Assembly: GCA_963830385.1 (NCBI GenBank)
Contig: CAWHMD010000005.1
Coordinates: forward strand, 372,001 to 436,000
DNA length: 64,000 nt
From: Bog-532 sp963830385
GTDB lineage: Bacteria > Actinomycetota > Actinomycetes > Streptosporangiales > Streptosporangiaceae
Reading direction: 5' to 3'
Both the position numbers and the translations under genes were made by a program. A model generated the notes under the pieces. That model was given only the letters and a program-made list of their open reading frames with translations, ran no database searches and was not told where the DNA came from. Below are positions 24,722-33,459 of the stretch, piece after piece. Positions within the stretch are counted from its first letter, which is position 1. Every line of letters begins with the position of its first letter.

Positions 24722-25243
24722 GTGACGCACCCACAGGTGCGGCCCGACCCCGCGGTTGGGCTGCTGGAGCTGTACGACGAGGCGTTGCCGCACGTCTACG
24801 GCTACCTGCTGGCCCGGTGCGGTGACGCCGGGCTGGCCGAGGACCTGACGGCCGAGGCGTTCCTGGCCGCCGTGCACGCGGTCCGTAAGCCGGGCGCGCC
24901 CCGGCCGTCGATCGCGTGGCTGATCGGGGTGGCCCGGCACAAGCTGGCCGACCACTGGCGGCGGGCCGCGCGCGAGCAGCGCGGGCTGCGCCTGCTCGAC
25001 CACGAGCCGGACCCGGCCGAGGACCCGTGGGAGACGGTGCTGGACCGGATCCGGGCGCGCGAGGTGCTCGGCCGGCTCGGCCCGCACCACCAGGCCGCGC
25101 TCAGCCTGCGCTACCTGGACGGGCTGCCGGTGCCCGAGGTGGCCCGGCACCTGGACCGCACCGTGCACGCCACCGAGGCGCTGCTGGTGCGGGCGCGGGC
25201 CGCGTTCCGCCGGATCTACGAGGGAGAGGAGGGCTCGCGATGA
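24722..25243 (+). CDS. ECF-type RNA polymerase sigma factor
   Basis: 173 residues. Region 2 (ELYDEALPHVYGYLLARCGD, then LAEDLTAEAFLAAVHAV) and region 4 (LGPHHQAALSLRYLDGLPVP, then VHATEALLVRARAAFRR) are clear, with a short linker and no region 3. It redirects RNA polymerase to a small regulon. The start is uncertain: GTG 24722 is listed, although its gaggg is only a base away, and GTG 24737 is an alternative. Its stop overlaps the ATG of the VOC gene (ATGA), so the two are translated together. No classical zinc anti-sigma gene is present. Confidence 0.85.
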   Translation: MTHPQVRPDPAVGLLELYDEALPHVYGYLLARCGDAGLAEDLTAEAFLAAVHAVRKPGAPRPSIAWLIGVARHKLADHWRRAAREQRGLRLLDHEPDPAEDPWETVLDRIRAREVLGRLGPHHQAALSLRYLDGLPVPEVARHLDRTVHATEALLVRARAAFRRIYEGEEGSR

Positions 25244-26178
25244 GCGATCCGTTCGACGAGCTGCGCGAGCCCGTGACGCCGGCCGATCCCGACCCCGGCT
25301 TCGCCGAGCGGCTGCGGGGGCGGCTGATCCGGGAAGTCTTCGCCTACTCAGGAGGAACCATGACCCAGCCGACCGTGGCCCAGCAGACCGTGACCCGGCA
25401 GGCGGGCGCGGCCCGGGCCGAACGCCGGCCCGCCTCGCCGCCCACCCTGACCCCTTACATCGTGGTGGCCGACGCCCGGCGCGCCCTGGACTGGTACGTG
25501 GCGGTGCTCGGGGCCGAGCGCCGCGGCGAGCCGATCGTCAACGCGGACGGCACGATCGGCCACGCCGAGCTCGGCTTCGGCGACGCGGTGCTGATGTTCT
25601 CCGAGCCGTCCGAGCTGTGGCCGGACGTGCCGGTGCGGGCGCCGGACTCCCCCGCCACGTTCAGCTCCTCGCTGCACCTGGAGGTCGACGACGTCGACGC
25701 CAGCACGCAGCGAGCCCGCCGCCAGGGCGCGGCGGTGGAGCGGGAGCCCGCCGACCAGCCCTACGGCCGGAGGGCGGCGATCGTCGACCCGTTCGGGCAC
25801 CGCTGGATCCTGCTCCAGCAGCAGCCTCGGGCCACGCGGACGCGCCAGGGCGACGTCGGCAACGTGATCATCACGGCGACGGACCCGCAGCGGACGATGG
25901 AGTTCTACGCCGCGGTGCTGCAGGTGCCGTTCACCGAGGGTCACCCCGGCGCCTGGCGTAGCAGCGAGACCACGCCGCCGCTGGGCGTCCGCTCGTCCCG
26001 GGGCGCGGAGCCCGAGGTTCAGCTGTCCTTCCGCGTCGATGACCTCGTGGCCGCGATCGAGCGGGTCCGCGCGGCCGGCGGCCAGGCGGCCGCACCCCAG
26101 CGCCAGCCGTTCGGGCTGCTGGCCGACTGCGTCGACGACCAGGGGGTGACGTTCCGGCTCTGGCAGCCGGCAGGCTGA
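25240..26178 (+). CDS. Double-VOC protein with sigma-partner N-terminus
   Basis: 312 residues. Residues ~1-38 (MSDPFDELREPVTPADPDPG, then FAERLRGRLIREVFA) resemble the short cytoplasmic leader found in products coupled to ECF sigma genes. Residues ~65-195 and ~205-310 are two VOC/glyoxalase modules (TPYIVVADARRALDWYVAVL and VIITATDPQRTMEFYAAVLQ). VOC proteins bind small ligands or metals. Because it overlaps the sigma gene by four bases, it may be a ligand-sensing partner rather than an enzyme; that is inference. It could also be an ordinary bleomycin-resistance-like protein. Confidence 0.75.
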   Translation: MSDPFDELREPVTPADPDPGFAERLRGRLIREVFAYSGGTMTQPTVAQQTVTRQAGAARAERRPASPPTLTPYIVVADARRALDWYVAVLGAERRGEPIVNADGTIGHAELGFGDAVLMFSEPSELWPDVPVRAPDSPATFSSSLHLEVDDVDASTQRARRQGAAVEREPADQPYGRRAAIVDPFGHRWILLQQQPRATRTRQGDVGNVIITATDPQRTMEFYAAVLQVPFTEGHPGAWRSSETTPPLGVRSSRGAEPEVQLSFRVDDLVAAIERVRAAGGQAAAPQRQPFGLLADCVDDQGVTFRLWQPAG

Positions 26179-26187
26179 CCCGCTGGC

Positions 26188-27638
26188 TCAGCCGGTGATC
26201 GGGGTGACCCGGCGGACGGTGGCGGGGGCGCCGGGTGAGCCGCCGGGGGCGGAGCGGTAGAGCGGCACCCCGACGCAGGTGAACAGCAGGGCGTCCCGCG
26301 GCTCGCCGAGGAGCTCCGGCACCTCGCTGTCGAGGAACGTCATCCCCGAGGCGCTGGCGCCGAGCGCGTAGGCGGCCAGGTGCAGCCGGCCCTCGGCCAG
26401 CCCGGCCGCGAGCTGGGCGGCGCGGTAGCCCGCGTCGCTGAGGCCGGCCAGGTCGGTCGCGGCGATGGCCACGAACGCGGCGTCGCCGCCGAGGGCCTGA
26501 TCCAGGCACACCCGGTACAGCTCCGCCCGCAGCTCGCCCGCGCGGACCGGCGCGTCCAGGTCCGGCCAGCGGTACACGCCGGGCGCCAGGCCGGCGACGT
26601 CGTGGACCACCACCCAGTGCGGCACGCCGAGGCCGCGCACGGCCACCGTCATGCTGGTACGCAGCAGGTCCAGTGGCAGGCCACGGCGGGCGTCCATCCG
26701 CCGCTGCGAACCCCGGGCGGTGATCACGTTTTCCACCGGTGGCGAGGCCTGGACCGGTACCGGCACCGGGGCGCCCCGCTCCCACGGCGACCCGAGCCGG
26801 TCGCCCTCGCCGGCCCGCTGGGCGGCGGTCACCAGCGGGAACTCCAGCGGCGCGGCGTCAACCGGCGCGGCCACGGCCGGGCCGCCGGGTTCGACGGCGG
26901 GAGCGTCCTGGCCCAGGCTGACCAGCGCGACCGGGAACTCGTGGACCCGGTCCGCGCCGACCAGGGCGGCCACCTGAGCGTCGGGGAAATCGGTGTACAG
27001 CCCGGCGGCCAGGCCGGCCGAGTCGGCCAGGGCCAGCAGCTGGGCCAGCATCGTGCCGGCGTCCCAGTAGATGTGCCGGTAGCCGCGCTCCCGGTACCGC
27101 CAGCCGGTGCGCCAGGGAATTCCGGTGACGATGATCGCCGGGGCGCCGGCCTTTGGCGGGGGCCGGCCTTTGGCGGGGGGCCGACCTGGACCAGCGCGTG
27201 GCCAGCCGGGTCGTACCAGTGCACCCCGGCGGGTAGCGGCCCGCCCTCGGGCACCGCGACGTAGAGCTCGAGCGGGAACCGGCCCCCGGCCGACCCGGCC
27301 GCCCGGAACGGGTGGGTCCCGTACGGCCGTTCCATCGTCCGCACCACCCCGGCCGACAGGAACAGCAGCCGGGCCAGCTGAGCCAGGCCGGGCGCGGCCG
27401 GGCTGACCGCGGCGGTGCCCGCCAGCACGGCCACGGCCGGCGCCGACGTGGCCGGCAGCTCGCGCGGCAGCACGACCCGCGGGCGGCCGGCGGGGTAACG
27501 CTTCATGAACCACGGCAGCCGGTCCAGGTCGTTGGCCTGCAGGTCCTGGACCACGGCGGGATCGTCGATGGCGGCATCCCACTCCCGGCCGGGCTCGTAG
27601 GACGTCAGCCGGTGCAGCCTCTGCGTGGCGGTCTCCAT
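26188..27638 (-). pseudogene. SagB-type nitroreductase, frameshifted by a 17-bp duplication
   Basis: A SagB/nitroreductase-like FMN oxidoreductase split over two frames. The N-terminal part (METATQRLHRLTSYEPGREW onward, with RPYGTHPFRAAGSAGGRFP) runs from 27638 to about 27160. The C-terminal part (IIVTGIPWRTGWRYRERGYR, then HIYWDAGTMLAQLLALADSA) continues in another frame to 26188. The switch falls in a perfect 17-bp tandem duplication. Removing one copy joins HALVQVGPPPKAG directly to APAIIVTGIPW and yields 477 residues with two nitroreductase halves. SagB enzymes oxidise azolines in peptides or reduce nitro groups. As read, only a truncated protein is made; a sequencing artefact is possible. 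Confidence 0.75.
27146..27179. repeat. 17-bp perfect tandem duplication
   Basis: CCGGCCTTTGGCGGGGG occurs at 27146-27162 and again at 27163-27179, followed by one extra G. Because 17 is not a multiple of three, the second copy shifts the reading frame of the SagB-type gene; deleting one copy restores it. Slippage at such a repeat could switch the gene on and off. Confidence 0.9.
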
Positions 27639-27670
27639 GTCCTCATCATGTCGCGGGCTACGCTGGCCGG

Positions 27671-28021
27671 GTGATTACCGGGGTGCACGCGATCATGTTC
27701 TCGCCGGACGCGGAAAAAGTGCGGGCGTTCCTGAGCGACGTGCTGGGGCTGAGCTCGGTGGACGCGGGCGGTGGCTGGCTGATCTTCGCGCTGCCGCCCG
27801 CCGAGCTGGCGGTGCACCCGGCCGACGGCCCGCCCCGCCAGGAGCTGTACCTGATGTGCGACGACATCGAGGCGACGCTGGCCGGCCTGCGGGCCAAGGG
27901 GGTCGAGGTCGCCCGCGAGGTGGCGGATCAGGGCTGGGGCCTGCTGGCCGCGATCCGCCTGCCCGACGGCACCGAGTTCCCGATCTACCAGCCGCGGCAC
28001 GCGTCACCGCTCACGGACTGA
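27671..28021 (+). CDS. Single-domain VOC/glyoxalase-like protein
   Basis: A 116-residue single VOC module: GVHAIMFSPDAEKVRAFLSD, then ELYLMCDDIEATLAGLRAKG and FPIYQPRH at the end. Such proteins dimerise to form a small-molecule pocket; reported roles include glyoxalase, fosfomycin/bleomycin binding and unknown. It is divergent from the SagB-type gene, and its 3' end overlaps the convergent alcohol dehydrogenase gene by 11 bases. The substrate is unknown. GTG 27671 is the only suitable start. Confidence 0.78.
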   Translation: MITGVHAIMFSPDAEKVRAFLSDVLGLSSVDAGGGWLIFALPPAELAVHPADGPPRQELYLMCDDIEATLAGLRAKGVEVAREVADQGWGLLAAIRLPDGTEFPIYQPRHASPLTD

Positions 28022-28985
28022 GCCCTGGGTCGAGGAAGACCTTGACCGCCTGCTCGGGGTCGAGCAGGGAGGCGAACGCTTTCGCGTGGCCGGACAGGGG
28101 AAGCACGGCGGTGGTCAGCGGGCCGGTGTCGATCAGGCCGCGGGCGAGGATGCGGAGCGCGGCCGCGAACTCGGCGTTGTCGCGGTAGACCGAGCTGAAC
28201 ACGACCGAGGCCTCGGCCGGGATGTGGTCCAGGCTGACCGGCGCCGGGTAGGAGCCGAGCACGACCACCCGGCCACCCGGGGCGGCCAGGGCCAGCGAGG
28301 TCGCGAAGGCATCGGCGGCGCCGGTGCAGTCGAACACTACGTCGTAGCGGCGGTCGATGCGGTCCACCTCGCCGGGGGCCACCGCGGCACCGGCGCCGCA
28401 GGCGACCGCCACCTCCCGGCGCAGCCGCGAGGGCTCGACCACCACGGTCCCGGCGGCCCCGGCGTTCAGCGCCAGCTGCAGGATGAGCTGGCCGATCGCA
28501 CCGGCCCCGAGGATCGCGGCAGCGCCTCCGGGCCGTACCCCGCCCAGGCTCACGGCCCGGACCGCTACCGCCAGCGGCTCGGTCCAGGCCGCCGTCGGCG
28601 TCGGAACGTTTTCAGGTATTTCATGAACCGACCGCCGATCGGCGACCGCGAACTCGGCCATGCCCCCGTCGCGGGCCACCCCGCTGCAGCCCGCCAGCGC
28701 GGTCAGGCACTGGTTGGTGAAACCACGCTGGCAGGCGTCGCACCGCCCGCAGGACAGCGCGATCGGGTTGACCACGACCGGCTGGCCGTCGGGGAGGGTG
28801 CCGGCGAACTCGTGGCCGAGCACCACGCCGGGGGCGAACATGGCCGGCTTGAGCGGGGCGTGCAGGTCGGTGCCGCAGATGCCCGCGGCACCGACCCGGA
28901 TCAGGACCTCGCCGTCGCCCGCGACCGGTTCGGGCCGTTCCGCCAGCGCGACCCGGGCCTCCTCGGTGAAGACGACGGCCTGCAC
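28011..28985 (-). CDS. Zinc-dependent alcohol dehydrogenase (MDR family)
   Basis: 324 residues, medium-chain dehydrogenase. Catalytic zinc ligands appear in GICGTDLH (Cys) and VVLGHEFAG (His-Glu). The structural zinc loop is CGRCDACQRGFTNQC. The NAD(P) Rossmann motif is AAILGAGAIGQLILQLAL. It resembles butanediol/threonine-dehydrogenase-like members and would interconvert an alcohol and a ketone. It is the last gene of a four-gene leftward operon (alpha/beta hydrolase, two amidohydrolases, this gene), starting two bases after the second amidohydrolase ends. It probably oxidises an intermediate of that pathway. Confidence 0.87.
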   Translation of the reverse strand: MQAVVFTEEARVALAERPEPVAGDGEVLIRVGAAGICGTDLHAPLKPAMFAPGVVLGHEFAGTLPDGQPVVVNPIALSCGRCDACQRGFTNQCLTALAGCSGVARDGGMAEFAVADRRSVHEIPENVPTPTAAWTEPLAVAVRAVSLGGVRPGGAAAILGAGAIGQLILQLALNAGAAGTVVVEPSRLRREVAVACGAGAAVAPGEVDRIDRRYDVVFDCTGAADAFATSLALAAPGGRVVVLGSYPAPVSLDHIPAEASVVFSSVYRDNAEFAAALRILARGLIDTGPLTTAVLPLSGHAKAFASLLDPEQAVKVFLDPGLSP

Positions 28986-28986
28986 G

Positions 28987-30135
28987 TCAGAAGGCTCGCT
29001 TCTGGCCGGGCAGCGCGGGCACGGCCGACGGCAGGTGAAATACGCCGATGCCGTTGCCGAACATAATCTGCTCGCGCATGGCGGCCGGGATGTGCTTGGC
29101 CACCCACTGCGGGTCGTCGTAGGTCCAGTGCGGGTAGTCGGAGGAGAACAGCAGGATCTTGTCCGCCTCCATCCACTCCAGCGCCTTGGTCAGCTCGAGC
29201 TTGTCCTCCGGGTAGTCGAGCGGCTGGGTGGTGAACCAGATGTGGTCCTTGACGTAGTCCGACGGCTTGCGCTTCAGGCCGTTCTCCGGGCCGCGGGCCT
29301 CGTAGACCGCGTCCATCCGCCACATCAGCGGCAGGATCCAGTTGAAGGCGTGCTCGATCAGCACGATCTGCAAGGCCGGGAACCGGTCGAAGACGCCGTC
29401 GAAGATCAGGCTCATGACCTGGTTCGCGGCCAGCATCGAGTAGGACACCATCAGGTCGTGGTTGTAGGTCATGAACCCGACCGGCGACATCGGCAGCTCG
29501 TTGTGCTGGCCGCGGCCGAGGTGGCAGGCCACCGGCAGGTTGTGCCGGGTCGCCGCCGCCCAGATCGGGTCGTACTTCGGGTGGCCCCAGGCCGGGCGGG
29601 GCTCGGCGTGGATCAGTACCTGCGACATCAGCGGGTGGCCGGCCCAGTGCTCGATCTCGCGGGCGCCCTCACCCGGGGCCTGGATGGCCACGCAGATCGA
29701 GCCGCGGTAGCGCTGGTGCCAGTTGTTCTCGCGGTCCAGCCAGCAGTTGTCCTGCCAGTGGTTGGTGGCCACCTGGATCGCGTGCGCCTCCTCGTCGGTC
29801 TGCGCCCCGCCGTTGAGCGGCCCGAGGATGATCAGGTCCGACCCGGCCTCCATGATGACCTGGCGGAACATCATGGCCGGGTCCGAGCCCGCGAAGTTGC
29901 CGTCGCCGGGGAAGGTGTCGGCCCGCATCGCGTAGACGTTGGCGTAGTCGGGGGCGTCGTAGTAGTTCTGGCCGCCCGCGCCCTGACCGCGCAGCCTGAA
30001 CAGCTGCCGGTAGGGCTCGGGGATGAACTCTTCGAGCTCGCCGCGCCTCGGGGTCGGGTGCACGTCGCTGTCGACCACCCGGACCTGGGTGAGCTCGGTG
30101 CTGAGCTGGCGTTCTTCGTTGATTTCAATGGTCAT
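28987..30135 (-). CDS. ACMSD-like amidohydrolase (2)
   Basis: 382 residues of the amidohydrolase_2 family. The start VRVVDSDVHPTP gives a DxH in place of the usual HxH metal motif; VACHLGRGQH, VLIEHAFNWI and LLFSSDYPHW supply the later His and Asp positions. This variant set is common in a subgroup near resorcylate and 5-carboxyvanillate decarboxylases. It ends two bases before the dehydrogenase start and lies nine bases after the third amidohydrolase. Decarboxylation or C-C/C-N hydrolysis of a ring-derived acid is plausible; the substrate is not known. Confidence 0.83.
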   Translation of the reverse strand: MTIEINEERQLSTELTQVRVVDSDVHPTPRRGELEEFIPEPYRQLFRLRGQGAGGQNYYDAPDYANVYAMRADTFPGDGNFAGSDPAMMFRQVIMEAGSDLIILGPLNGGAQTDEEAHAIQVATNHWQDNCWLDRENNWHQRYRGSICVAIQAPGEGAREIEHWAGHPLMSQVLIHAEPRPAWGHPKYDPIWAAATRHNLPVACHLGRGQHNELPMSPVGFMTYNHDLMVSYSMLAANQVMSLIFDGVFDRFPALQIVLIEHAFNWILPLMWRMDAVYEARGPENGLKRKPSDYVKDHIWFTTQPLDYPEDKLELTKALEWMEADKILLFSSDYPHWTYDDPQWVAKHIPAAMREQIMFGNGIGVFHLPSAVPALPGQKRAF

Positions 30136-30144
30136 GACGGGGCC

Positions 30145-31230
30145 TCACCCTCCTGCGGCGGCCGGTACTGAGGTGTCGAGTCGGTAGAGCCGGGCCGCGT
30201 TGCCCCCGAGCACCTTGGCCCGCTGCTCCGCCGACCAGGCGGTGGGCAGGTCGCCGGGAGTGACGAGCTGCCAGTCGGGATAGCTGGAGCCGTAGAGGAG
30301 CATGTCCTCCTTGCCGGTCATCGCCAGCCACTCACCGGCGAACGCCGCGGCCCCCGGCCCGTCCATCCGGCTGTGCACGAAGTACACATGGTCGGGCAGG
30401 TAGGAGCTGGGCATTTCCGGCGCCCACGGGGTCTGCTCCAGGTGCGGGCGGCCGAAGGTGTCCATCCGCCAGATGAACGGGGTGAGCATGTCGGCGGCGC
30501 CGTCCGCCCACACCACCTTCAGGTCGCCGAACTCCTCGAACACGCCCTCGGCGATCATGTTGAGCAGGTGCCAGATATAGGTCATCGGCTGGTAGCCGAC
30601 GTGGTGGGAGTAGGTCCGGGTGATCCCGGACGGGGTGGGCGGGTGCGTGATGCCGACGCCCATCTCGATGTGCACCGCCACCGGCAGGCCGGCGTCGCAG
30701 GCCGCCTTCCAGAGCGGCTTGTACTTCGCCCGCCCGTACGGCTCCTGGGTCTGCAGCGGCAGGCCGATCTGCACGATCTTGGGGTGGTCCTGCCAGCGCT
30801 TGATCTCCTTGACCGCCCCGTCGATGTCGTTGGGGTTAACCCGGATCGTGCCGCGGAACCGGTCTGCGTAGGTCCCCGAGTCCAGCCAGCGGTCGGCCAT
30901 CATCTGGTTGGTGGCGGCGAAGATGGCCGAACCGAGATGCCAGTCGGGCAGGATCCCGGCCACCGACATCGGGTGCAGGATGGCCAGGTCGGCTTTGGCG
31001 CCGGTGCCGGTACCGCCGAAGATGGCGCGGCCGGTCAGCTCCGGGTCCGAGCCCGGGTGGGCCCCGTCCGGTCCCTGGGTGCCGGGCGCGTAGCGCGGTC
31101 CGGGCGGGGCGAACCAGGCCACGTCGGGGTCGGGGTAGCCGCGGCTCCTGAACGGCTCGCGCAGGTGATCGGCCAGGTCACGGGGTGACCGGAAGAACAC
31201 GTGCACGCTGGCGTCGATCAGCACGGTCAC
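30145..31230 (-). CDS. ACMSD-like amidohydrolase (3)
   Basis: 361 residues, a second amidohydrolase_2 member beside the one at 28987. Its opening is VLIDASVHVFFRSP, so the first metal His pair is incomplete here too. Later blocks VAVHIEMGVGITHPPTP, VVWADGAADM and MLLYGSSYPDWQL follow the family pattern, with SSYPDW where SDYPHW is more usual. GTG 31230 overlaps the stop of the alpha/beta hydrolase gene (GTGA). The missing ligand residues and the paired arrangement suggest it may form a heteromer with its neighbour; that is inference. Confidence 0.8.
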   Translation of the reverse strand: MTVLIDASVHVFFRSPRDLADHLREPFRSRGYPDPDVAWFAPPGPRYAPGTQGPDGAHPGSDPELTGRAIFGGTGTGAKADLAILHPMSVAGILPDWHLGSAIFAATNQMMADRWLDSGTYADRFRGTIRVNPNDIDGAVKEIKRWQDHPKIVQIGLPLQTQEPYGRAKYKPLWKAACDAGLPVAVHIEMGVGITHPPTPSGITRTYSHHVGYQPMTYIWHLLNMIAEGVFEEFGDLKVVWADGAADMLTPFIWRMDTFGRPHLEQTPWAPEMPSSYLPDHVYFVHSRMDGPGAAAFAGEWLAMTGKEDMLLYGSSYPDWQLVTPGDLPTAWSAEQRAKVLGGNAARLYRLDTSVPAAAGG

Positions 31231-32138
31231 TGGCCCGCGAACGTGGCCACGCCGCCGGGCTTGCCCGCCATGAAGTCCAGCAGCGCCGGCGCCGCCTGCA
31301 CCCACGGGTCGAACAGCCAGCCGGTGCCCGCAGCGGTCGCCTTCGCGGCCTGCTCCCAGGCGTCCTCCGGCCACGGCGGCTCGATCAGCCGGGAGCCCTT
31401 GATCAGGCTGGCCACCTCGAACGACGTGCGCTTGGGGTGGTCGTAGTCCTTCTCGCCGCCCCGCACGATCAGCGTCGGCACCTTGATCTGGGCGAACGCG
31501 GAGTCGGGGACGCCGGGGATCGGCTCGGTCGGCTTGGGCACGAACGCCTCCAGCCAGGTGGTCATGACCTCCTCGAACTTCTCCGGGCCGATGGCCAGCA
31601 GCCGGTCCTTGTTCCGCGGATTCACGGCGACCAGGTCCGACCAACTGCCCGCGCCGCCCTGCAGCTGCATGACGCCCTCGATGCCGCCGGACCGGACCGC
31701 CCGCAGCTCGTTGAGGATGTACACCCCGGCCAGGGACATCTGGCTGTAGTTGCCGCCGACGATGCTCCACACCGCCATCCGGGTGACCAGCTCGGGGTAC
31801 ATCAGCGTGAACACGATCGTGTCCCGGGCGCCGCCGGACCCGCCGGTGGCGACGATCTTGTCGATGCCCAGCTGCTGGCACATCAGGCCGAGCGTCTCGG
31901 CCCGCATGTGCGACTCGGACTGGCCGTACACCTGGATGTCGGACCGGCCGCAGTTGGGGCGGTCCCAGAGCAGCACCCGTTTGCCGCCGTCGGCCAGGGC
32001 GTAAGCGAGCTCGTGCACGCCGCCGTAGTCCTTGCTGAACCGGCCGCCCGGGGTGATCACCACCGTCTCGCCGTCGTCCGGTCCGATGAGCTCGTAGACC
32101 ACGATCCCGCCGTTGATCTCGATCTCAGCCTCGGCCAT
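31227..32138 (-). CDS. Alpha/beta hydrolase, possibly a C-C bond hydrolase
   Basis: 303 residues with the alpha/beta-hydrolase fold. The oxyanion-hole region is ITPGGRFSKDYGG, the nucleophile elbow is ATGGSGGARD (S101), and a late acid/His region lies near PTLIVRGGEKDYDHPKRTS. Relatives include meta-cleavage-product hydrolases and epoxide hydrolases. ATG 32138 has ggaggg upstream, and it heads the leftward operon with two amidohydrolases and an alcohol dehydrogenase. The context suggests hydrolysis of a ring-cleavage product. Confidence 0.82.
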   Translation of the reverse strand: MAEAEIEINGGIVVYELIGPDDGETVVITPGGRFSKDYGGVHELAYALADGGKRVLLWDRPNCGRSDIQVYGQSESHMRAETLGLMCQQLGIDKIVATGGSGGARDTIVFTLMYPELVTRMAVWSIVGGNYSQMSLAGVYILNELRAVRSGGIEGVMQLQGGAGSWSDLVAVNPRNKDRLLAIGPEKFEEVMTTWLEAFVPKPTEPIPGVPDSAFAQIKVPTLIVRGGEKDYDHPKRTSFEVASLIKGSRLIEPPWPEDAWEQAAKATAAGTGWLFDPWVQAAPALLDFMAGKPGGVATFAGQ

Positions 32139-32367
32139 CGTCGCCCTCCTGAAATCAAATGTTTGTTATCGCTTCTATAGCGCACGGTACCCAGGAGCAG
32201 GCGGGTCGTAAAGATGCGGCGGAACAGAAATTTGGTTCAGCGGAAAAGGCCGCTACCGCCGGGAGTGGCTACGGGGTGCGAGGCGCGGGCGTCCGGGGCC
32301 CTGCGGCAGAGCCTGCTGCGCGGTGCACCGGCCTGAAAGTGTCACCGTTGGCTGGGATGATGGGCTC

Positions 32368-32841
32368 ATGGCCGAGATCGCGCTGCGGGAGGTCCGGGAC
32401 GAGGACCTGGACGGGATTTTCGAGCAGATGCGGGATCCGGAGGGGGTGTGGATGGCCGCCTTCACCGCCGAGGACCCCGATGACCGGGCGCACTTCGACG
32501 GCCACATGGCCCGGGTCCGGGCGGCGCCCGGCGTGACCATGCGGGCCGTCACCCGCGACGGTCAGCTGGTGGGCCACGTGGCCGCCTTCGACCGCGACGG
32601 TGAGCTCGAGGTGACGTACGCCGTGGACCGGGCCGCCTGGGGCCAGGGGGTGGCCAGCCAGGCGCTCGCCCTGCTGCTGCGGGAGGTGACGGCCCGGCCG
32701 GTGCACGCGCGGGCGGCCAGCGACAACCTCGGGTCGCTGCGGGTGCTGGAGAAGGCCGGGTTCCGCATCATCGGCACCAACCGGGATTTCGCTCAGGCCC
32801 GCAAGACCGAGATCGAGGAGACCATCCTCCGGCTGGACTAA
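32368..32841 (+). CDS. GNAT-family N-acetyltransferase (1)
   Basis: 157 residues. Beta strand 4 and the acetyl-CoA loop are recognisable in VTYAVDRAAWGQGVASQALA, followed by PVHARAASDNLGSLRVLEKA, the usual GNAT motif B, ending GFRIIGTNRDFA. Such enzymes transfer acetyl from acetyl-CoA to an amine on proteins or small molecules; the target is unknown. ATG 32368 is chosen because MAEIALREVRDEDL is the normal start of the fold; an upstream in-frame ATG at 32323 is less likely. Confidence 0.85.
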   Translation: MAEIALREVRDEDLDGIFEQMRDPEGVWMAAFTAEDPDDRAHFDGHMARVRAAPGVTMRAVTRDGQLVGHVAAFDRDGELEVTYAVDRAAWGQGVASQALALLLREVTARPVHARAASDNLGSLRVLEKAGFRIIGTNRDFAQARKTEIEETILRLD

Positions 32842-32957
32842 AACGGCAACGGCACATGTGCTGGACGTCAGCGGTTAAGGTCCCTGCTGCGTGCATGACT
32901 GTCAGGGCGGCGGGTCGCAATCAAGGCAACACGTGGGCAAGCTTCCGGCAGGAGTAG

Positions 32958-32988
32958 GCCGCGCGGCGGTGACTGCCCGCCGCGCGGC
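32958..32988. terminator. Strong GC hairpin between GNAT and the small membrane gene
   Basis: GCCGCGCGGCGG (32958-32969) and its exact complement CCGCCGCGCGGC (32977-32988) enclose a 7-base loop TGACTGC. The stem is followed by TTCCTC rather than a T-run. It lies between two genes whose 3' ends face each other, so a bidirectional terminator is the simplest reading. The 110 bases upstream contain no gene, and a small RNA ending here is possible. Confidence 0.6.
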
Positions 32989-33026
32989 TTCCTCATCCGG
33001 TGAGTTACCGGCCCGGTGCTCATAGC

Positions 33027-33326
33027 TCACGCGGGCGTCCCGGCCAGTTCATGGTGACGTGCCCGCAGGCGGTCGAGGAACACTGTCACGGCGGCAGCGA
33101 GTATTGCCGCCCCCACCGCGATCAGGGCGATCTGCCAGCCCGCCATCCCGACCGCGGCGGCAGCGTGCGTGTAGTGCGGTGACGGGGCCACGGGCACGTA
33201 GCGTGGGTGCAGGCCAGGAGCCGGCACGCTGGCGAGGGCAGCGGGCGCGACCGCAATGGCCGTCCCGAGGGCGGCGAGCACGGTCAGGATGCGAACGACG
33301 CGGCCGATGTAATGGGTTTGGTTCAT
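33027..33326 (-). CDS. Small two-segment membrane or exported protein
   Basis: 99 residues, not recognised. A hydrophobic segment at ~8-34 (RILTVLAALGTAIAVAPAAL) resembles a signal peptide or signal anchor ending near ALASVPAP. A second segment at ~60-85 (WQIALIAVGAAILAAAVTVF) is followed by a basic tail (LDRLRARHHELAGTPA). The predicted topology is an outside loop of about 30 residues with a cytoplasmic tail. ATG 33326 is chosen for the aaggaaa ribosome site; an upstream in-frame start at 33341 is less likely. Confidence 0.65.
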   Translation of the reverse strand: MNQTHYIGRVVRILTVLAALGTAIAVAPAALASVPAPGLHPRYVPVAPSPHYTHAAAAVGMAGWQIALIAVGAAILAAAVTVFLDRLRARHHELAGTPA

Positions 33327-33459
33327 GACGTTTCCTTCCATGCAGGCTGGAGCTGGTCACTGCCTGCGGGTTGCAGCCACCGAAGTGACGGACCTCAAGA
33401 CTCTGTGTCTTGGCAGAGGCTGCAGGCACACGGCTGATACACATCAGGCCCAGCCGCCA

